64,000 nucleotides of DNA from Smittia aterrima (lineage: Eukaryota > Arthropoda > Insecta > Diptera > Chironomidae), in assembly GCA_033063855.1 (NCBI GenBank), contig CP093829.1, positions 24,521,537-24,585,536 of the forward strand, given 5' to 3'. The notes below the pieces were generated by a model. The model saw only the letters and a program-made list of their open reading frames with translations. It was not told the DNA's origin and searched no databases. The position numbers were made by a program, and so were the translations under genes. Shown piece after piece: positions 59,319 to 64,000 of this stretch. Numbering within the stretch: the stretch's first letter is position 1; every line of letters starts with the position of its first letter.

Positions 59319-61231
59319 TTTCTAGCTTGTGCTACTCTTCAATCGTCGACCACCCACATAGACACTTTCCCCTCTCCTGTTTTTAATTCAATTGATTTTT
59401 CTTTCTAGCGAATTGTTTTGAGCTTGTTCTACTAAAGCAATTTCACTGGTTTCCTGTAAGTTGAAGCTCCGATGTTGTTATTAAACTGATGAAATATTCA
59501 TCTTTCATCGTAGTTTAAATTGAGATTTTCTCGCAACTTTTCTCCATCGTCTGAAGTTGAAGTTGTATCGGTAATCATCGTCTCGGGAAATAAATTTTTG
59601 GTGTGTAACTTCTGTTAATCTAAATTCCAGCTGATAAAGCAACTAACTATCTTATCGGATACTTCTGTGAGCAAACATTCTCGCGGATAAACACACGAAC
59701 AAGTGGCGCGGCACAACCAAAATTTCTTGAGAGTCTTTCACTTGAAAAAAAGTTTTCATTTAATGTTTCTATTGATTCGACATATTTTCTCAACAACATT
59801 CAGTGTCACAACAATCGAGTTTTTTATTGAACAAACTTTCTGATAATGCACAAGAACTTTCTAATCACTAACTCGATGACTTTCCCTTCATGTCAGCCAT
59901 ATTAAATGCAGACTGAATGAAAATTCGAGAGGTTGAGAGAGAAAAATGAGAACACACCAAATGTGAAGCTAAAGTGATATTTGTTCGCAAAGATATTTGC
60001 TGTGTGTGTCGTTCACTTATGTAGCAACGGGTCTGTGATGCACTCCTGACCTTTTTTCCACGTCTGATTCACGTATACCGTCAAAAACCTTTAATAAACA
60101 ATTTCTCCCTTTTCCTATCTCGACTCGAGTCGAGTCACAAACAAACCCTGGCTGAGAAGGGAGAAACTCTTTTGTATGTGTTGGATGTCAGCGCATGCTC
60201 GCCTCGTCTCGAGGATTTCTGCATTGTTTTGAAACTCGATGCACAAACCGGCGTGTTTGCGAAATGAGATATCAAGTGATGAAAGGAAAGGAAATCTCTT
60301 GACTTTAATCCTTTTGATTTTTCACGGATCGATGATTGACAATTTGCTTTGATGAAATGAATGAATTTTCATCTGAATGAGAGTGCGACTGCTCTCGATT
60401 ATTTAAGAAACTTATGTAACGATCAGCTGTTTGTCTGAAACGCAGATGGCAAACGATTATTTCATAATGAACGTTCCCCCGTCATTCAATTCAATATCTG
60501 CACGCCATCAATGATTGCGTTGAGTACATTATGCAATGTTGCAGAATGAAGAACGAGTATCGATTCATCAATTACTCGTAGGTCTGTTGCACAAGGAAGA
60601 GCATTCTCAAAGGGGATTATAATTATCAAATTATATTTATTAAAATCTCTCTCCCACCAGAACGCAATTTCGTTTTAAAAACAACCGAAAGCTTCCACTT
60701 AAGGTAGAGAATTATTCCTGTTTTATTCAGAGTGAAAGCAACGAGAAAAATATGATAATAAAGATGACACAAAAAATGGAATTTAAATTAAATTAAATTT
60801 GTTTTGCGTCCCTTATCTGAGTTTATTGAATTTTCAGTTCTCCGCTCCAGTTGCTTAATATTGTTGCTGGGCGATGAGTGACTGGTATGTCACAAACAGA
60901 ATCGAATACTTCATTAAAGTCCATTCGATTCGAGCGATGACAGTCGCTAGGAGGAATCTGAAAAAACTTTGCTCAAGAACGTGATAAATTGAAAGGACTT
61001 TGTATGCAAATACATTCCAAATGCGAAGGTTTTCTTTTATTCAGAAAACTATCTTTCGTTTCAATTAAGAACACTCGGAGGAAAGAATAAATTGTTTAAT
61101 GTTCAGTTGACAAAAGAATATTTTTTGTATCAATGAATAAAAATTATTTTCCGTCGTCTGCTTAAGATATTTTGTTGTTGAGGAGAAATATTCAATATTG
61201 CGAAAGCTTTCTCGATGTGAAAATAAGAAGA
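59319..61231. other. intergenic GT92 to HPD
   Basis: 1.9 kb upstream of the GT92 gene and downstream of HPD, both minus strand. A CGACTCGAGTCGAGTCG near-palindrome lies at about 60120-60136. No supported coding sequence. A 5' untranslated exon of GT92 could be here, and minus-strand AATAAA-type TTTATT near 61036-61041 may end HPD. Confidence 0.5.
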
Positions 61232-62954
61232 TTACAAATTGCCACGCTGTGCTTGATCCATTTCAATTGCTTCGAAGAGCGCCTTGAAGTTGCCAGCTCC
61301 GAACCCCTGCGAAGGAAAAATTTGTCTCAAAATCATTTTTCAGCTTAAAAAAGACTTAATTACGTTGTGATTTCTTCGTTGTATGACTTCGCAGAAGAGA
61401 GTCGGACGATCCTGCATATTTTTCGTGAAGATTTGCAACAAGTAACCGTTCTCATCGTAGTCGATTAAAATCTTCAGCTTTCTAAGCACTTCCAAGTCTT
61501 CTTTAATTTCGAAGTTGTCGGCTTTCAATCGCTTTTTCAACTGCTCGTAATAAGTGTCGGGGACTTGAAGAAAATCTGTTCCACGTTGCTTTAATTTCGT
61601 AATTGCTTCGACGATGTCATCAGTGTTGAGAGCAACTGAAAAGGGAATTAGATGAATGAAAAGACTTTTTATTTAAATAGAATGTAAGCCTTACTGTGTT
61701 GAACTCCACCTGAAAGTAAATAAAATTCATTTGAAAAGGTTCCAATTTAATTTAACGACTAAACTTACCTCCGCCGTAGTAATCAACGTATTCTTGAATC
61801 TGCGACTTCTTCTTTCCATTCGCTGGTTCATTAATCGGCATTTTCACTGTCTCCTCATAATTCGACACGACAATTGAACGAAGAGCTGAGTACTCAGTGT
61901 GGATTTGCGAGTCATCGACTGACCAGAAGCGATGGAACATTAAGCATCGAACGTACCACTCAGCAGCTGCTTCCATTTCAAGATCCGGTTGATTGCCGAC
62001 AACGTGATCAATGAAGTTCAAGTTAATCTTTGGCAAGAAGGTCAGGAGATGGTCTTTTGTTTCGATTGACTTGAAGCCAGGAAGGAAAGTTCCTTTGTAG
62101 TTCGCGCGGTCGACGAGAGTGTGAGTGGTGTCGCCATACTAAAAATATTTTTTCCTAAAAAATTCTTAAAACTAAAATTAAATTTCTTACAGTTTGAAGA
62201 ACCGCGAAACGAGCCTTTCCAAATTCATCTGTCTCCTCCCAAATGTCTTTAATAATCTTAGCGCCACGCTCGCGAGCACGCTTCACAATCACATCCAAGT
62301 CTTCGACCTCAAAAGCAACGTCCTTCACTCCATCGCCGTGCTTTATCAAATGCTGGCCGAACTCAACGTCATTTGTTTCGTATGGCGATACAAAAACAAA
62401 GACGATCTTCACGAACGATTAAAACGTTAGCGAGCCTCCGTTAAAAATCTTTAAATTTGCATAAATTACTTGCCTTGTTTTGACGAACAACATGCTTTGC
62501 ATATTTTCGGTTGCCGGTCTCCAAACCTTTTACAAGATTAATTGATTGAGTTTATCAATTTGGAAGTTAGAACGAAATAGAAATCTTCTTACCTTGATAA
62601 GCAACTGCTTCAAATCCCATTCGAGTGACGTAATACGAAGCTGGGAAGTTTCAAGAACTTTTTAAAGAATTTATTTTAATTTAATTTGCTTGTTGTCGTT
62701 ACCTGCTTGCTTTGCATTACTGACGTAGAATGTCAAGTGATCGAATGAAAGAAATCTTCCTCCATCAGGCTGAAGGAAATTATTTTAACGAATTTGTCTT
62801 TTAAACTTTTAAATTTAACTCACTTTTGGTCCACGATCTGTGTAAGTTGTCTGAAAAAAGTTGTTTTTCAAATTAATTTCACTTAAACAAATTTTCACGA
62901 ATCATCGAAGCGATTTCTTGTTTTCACTGAGTCACAACGAGCTCGTCTCACCAT
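61232..62954 (-). CDS. HPD: 4-hydroxyphenylpyruvate dioxygenase
   Basis: Iron(II) enzyme converting 4-hydroxyphenylpyruvate to homogentisate in tyrosine breakdown, important in blood-feeding and other insects for tyrosine clearance. Ten coding exons on the minus strand: 62954-62952, 62850-62824, 62769-62703, 62640-62593, 62526-62474, 62406-62191, 62138-61769, 61709-61695, 61635-61364, 61306-61232 (381 residues; human 393). Iron ligands fall at human-identical numbers: His183 in F-I-D-H-V-V-G-N, His266 in G-G-V-Q-H-I-A-L and Glu349 in L-F-C-E-V-I-Q-R. The C-terminal G-F-G-A-G-N-F-K-A-L-F gate is intact, but the last 12 residues of the human tail are missing. The first coding exon is just ATG, His266 comes from a 15-nt microexon, and the intron 62473-62407 has a GC donor. 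Confidence 0.95.
61695..61709 (-). other. HPD: 15-nt microexon of HPD
   Basis: Flanked by CAG acceptor (61712-61710) and GTAAG donor (61694 downwards). It supplies the bases for G-G-V-Q-H between the D-Y-Y-G-G exon and the A-L-N-T-D-D exon. Without it the conserved G-V-Q-H-I-A-L is lost. With it the frame and residue numbering match human HPD exactly. Confidence 0.9.
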
Positions 62955-63787
62955 TTTTTTTGTTCTCCTTTTGTAGCTTTACTTTTCAAGTCGAAATCTA
63001 AAATGAAACTGTTCTCGCGTTGCTGAGCAGCAGATCTTTTTATCCTCGAGATTTTCGTCACTAAGCGATCTTAATTATTCGTCGGATGTTTACTGGAAAA
63101 ACGTGTTGGGAGAGAGAGCGGAGTCTCTTGAATTAATTAGAAGTTTATTGCAACGCGGAGCAGGTTATCGATGATTTGGAGTAAACAATTTCCATCTCGC
63201 ATGTTGATCGGTGGCGTCATTGGAGGTGTGTGAGGTGAACCTCTTCTTACACGATGTTTTCGTTCGGTTATGATTGTGAGTGATTTAAGGCTCGTGGAAA
63301 TTTTGAAACTGACATTTATGGTGTGTCATTCATCAGCGGGATGTAAAAAACAACATTTATGACGTATAAATCAAGTTTTTTTGTGTTCGCATTAAACGTC
63401 ACAAAGAATTTTGTTTATCACACTCGTTAACAACAATTGAAAGGACTCGCGAGTTAAACACTTTCTTGTTTCCATTCATGCAATGCTTTGCTTTATTTGA
63501 TATAAATAATCATTTTTAAAATTTTTTCTTCACATTCATTGCAATCGCTTTTTGAAGTTTTTATTTTGTGTCTAAGTTTGTTTCGAAAGCGATTGAAATT
63601 AAAATAACAAAATAAGACAGAAGCAACAGTATCCAAAACTCTCTATGGATTCGCCTCTCTAGCGAAGCCCTTTTTTAAAAGAAAACTACAAACTTTTCCT
63701 TCTCTGTGAGATAAAAGCGATAGAACAAAAAATATTGTGTTGTGGGTGGAGTTCTCTTCATGAAAAATATTGGAAGCGATTATTGAT
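62955..63787. other. HPD upstream region
   Basis: 833 nt between the HPD start and the stop of the edge gene. Contains the HPD promoter and the 3' region of the edge gene. I see no clear TATA box; a frame at 63643-63825 is a shadow of the edge gene's last exon and flank. Confidence 0.5.
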
Positions 63788-64000
63788 TTACAAGACTGGA
63801 CCTTCATTGAAATCATCATTTTCATCCAAATTGGGTGCTTGCTCCAGAGTTTTGGCTATAAGCCTGAGATTTTCTACTCCGCTTAGAAGTTGCCTGTTGA
63901 CGAGAGATGAAATATTTATTAGATTGACGATTTATGAGAAAAGTTTTCCCTTAACAAACCTTAAGTTGCTTTCTGCTGTTGCCGCTGCCATTCTAAGATC
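63788..64000 (-). CDS. unidentified coding unit at right edge (possibly partial)
   Basis: Two exons on the minus strand: 64000(or beyond)-63960 and 63893-63788, joined across a 66-nt GT..AG intron at an Arg codon. From the ATG at 63991 the product is 45 residues: M-A-A-A-T-A-E-S-N-L-R-Q-L-L-S-G, then an amphipathic helix with V-E-N-L-R-L-I-A-K-T-L-E-Q, then an acidic tail ending N-E-G-P-V-L. The frame stays open upstream of that ATG to the window edge (D-L-R), so this may be only the C-terminus of a longer protein. I do not recognise the family. Confidence 0.5.

Noticed and set aside
1..64000. CRISPR arrays, bacterial operons, tRNA or rRNA genes, viral genes
   Set aside because: No regularly spaced repeats, no T-loop consensus in a foldable context, and the gene content is plainly insect nuclear.

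Overview
The window is nuclear DNA of an insect, most likely a nematoceran fly and possibly a non-biting midge (Chironomidae). It is AT-rich and eukaryotic. Genes are split by very short introns, mostly 50-70 nt with GT..AG ends, and carry AATAAA poly(A) signals. The proteins are clear animal and insect families: vestigial, an RR-type cuticle protein, rim2, exportin-5 and others. The genus is inference; nothing here fixes it. All exon joins were placed by hand from splice consensus, reading frame and family similarity.

Layout. 1-4023: the 3' part of vestigial (vg, +), with its first exon outside the window. 4024-8532: long non-coding stretch. 8533-10595: IFT74 (+). 10596-15927: non-coding. 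15928-16344: PSMG4 (+). 17088-18121: RR cuticle protein (+). From 18242 the window is gene-dense: NOP16 (-), RfC38/RFC3 (+), a single-exon F-box protein (+), a fragmentary copy of the RfC38 tail, DERA (-), FAM98 (-), exportin-5 (-), TXNDC17 (+), VPS52 (-), UTP6 (+), a SMARCAL1/Marcal1 annealing helicase (-), the rim2/SLC25A33-36 mitochondrial pyrimidine nucleotide carrier (+), a TBRG1-like FYR-domain protein (+) and COP1 (+). 47397-56554 is a 9.2 kb gene-poor gap between convergent genes. Then come a GT92 glycosyltransferase (-), HPD (-), and a small unidentified coding unit cut near the right edge (-).

The genes do not form a pathway; they are housekeeping neighbours. Several share divergent promoter regions (NOP16/RfC38, XPO5/TXNDC17, VPS52/UTP6, Marcal1/rim2) or abut tail to tail (CPR/NOP16, TXNDC17/VPS52, UTP6/Marcal1). 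Two DNA replication and repair genes, RfC38 and Marcal1, are present. The RfC38 promoter carries an E2F-like site and a perfect DRE core.

The most notable observations are: a Marcal1 in which the RPA-binding helix appears to be repeated (one N-terminal copy plus three copies in 46-residue tandem repeats); an HPD gene whose 15-nt microexon encodes an iron-ligand histidine and whose first coding exon is only the ATG; two GC-AG introns; a partial duplication of the RfC38 3' end flanking an F-box gene; and an E2F plus DRE promoter on RfC38. I saw no CRISPR array, operon, tRNA, rRNA, virus or intact transposon.
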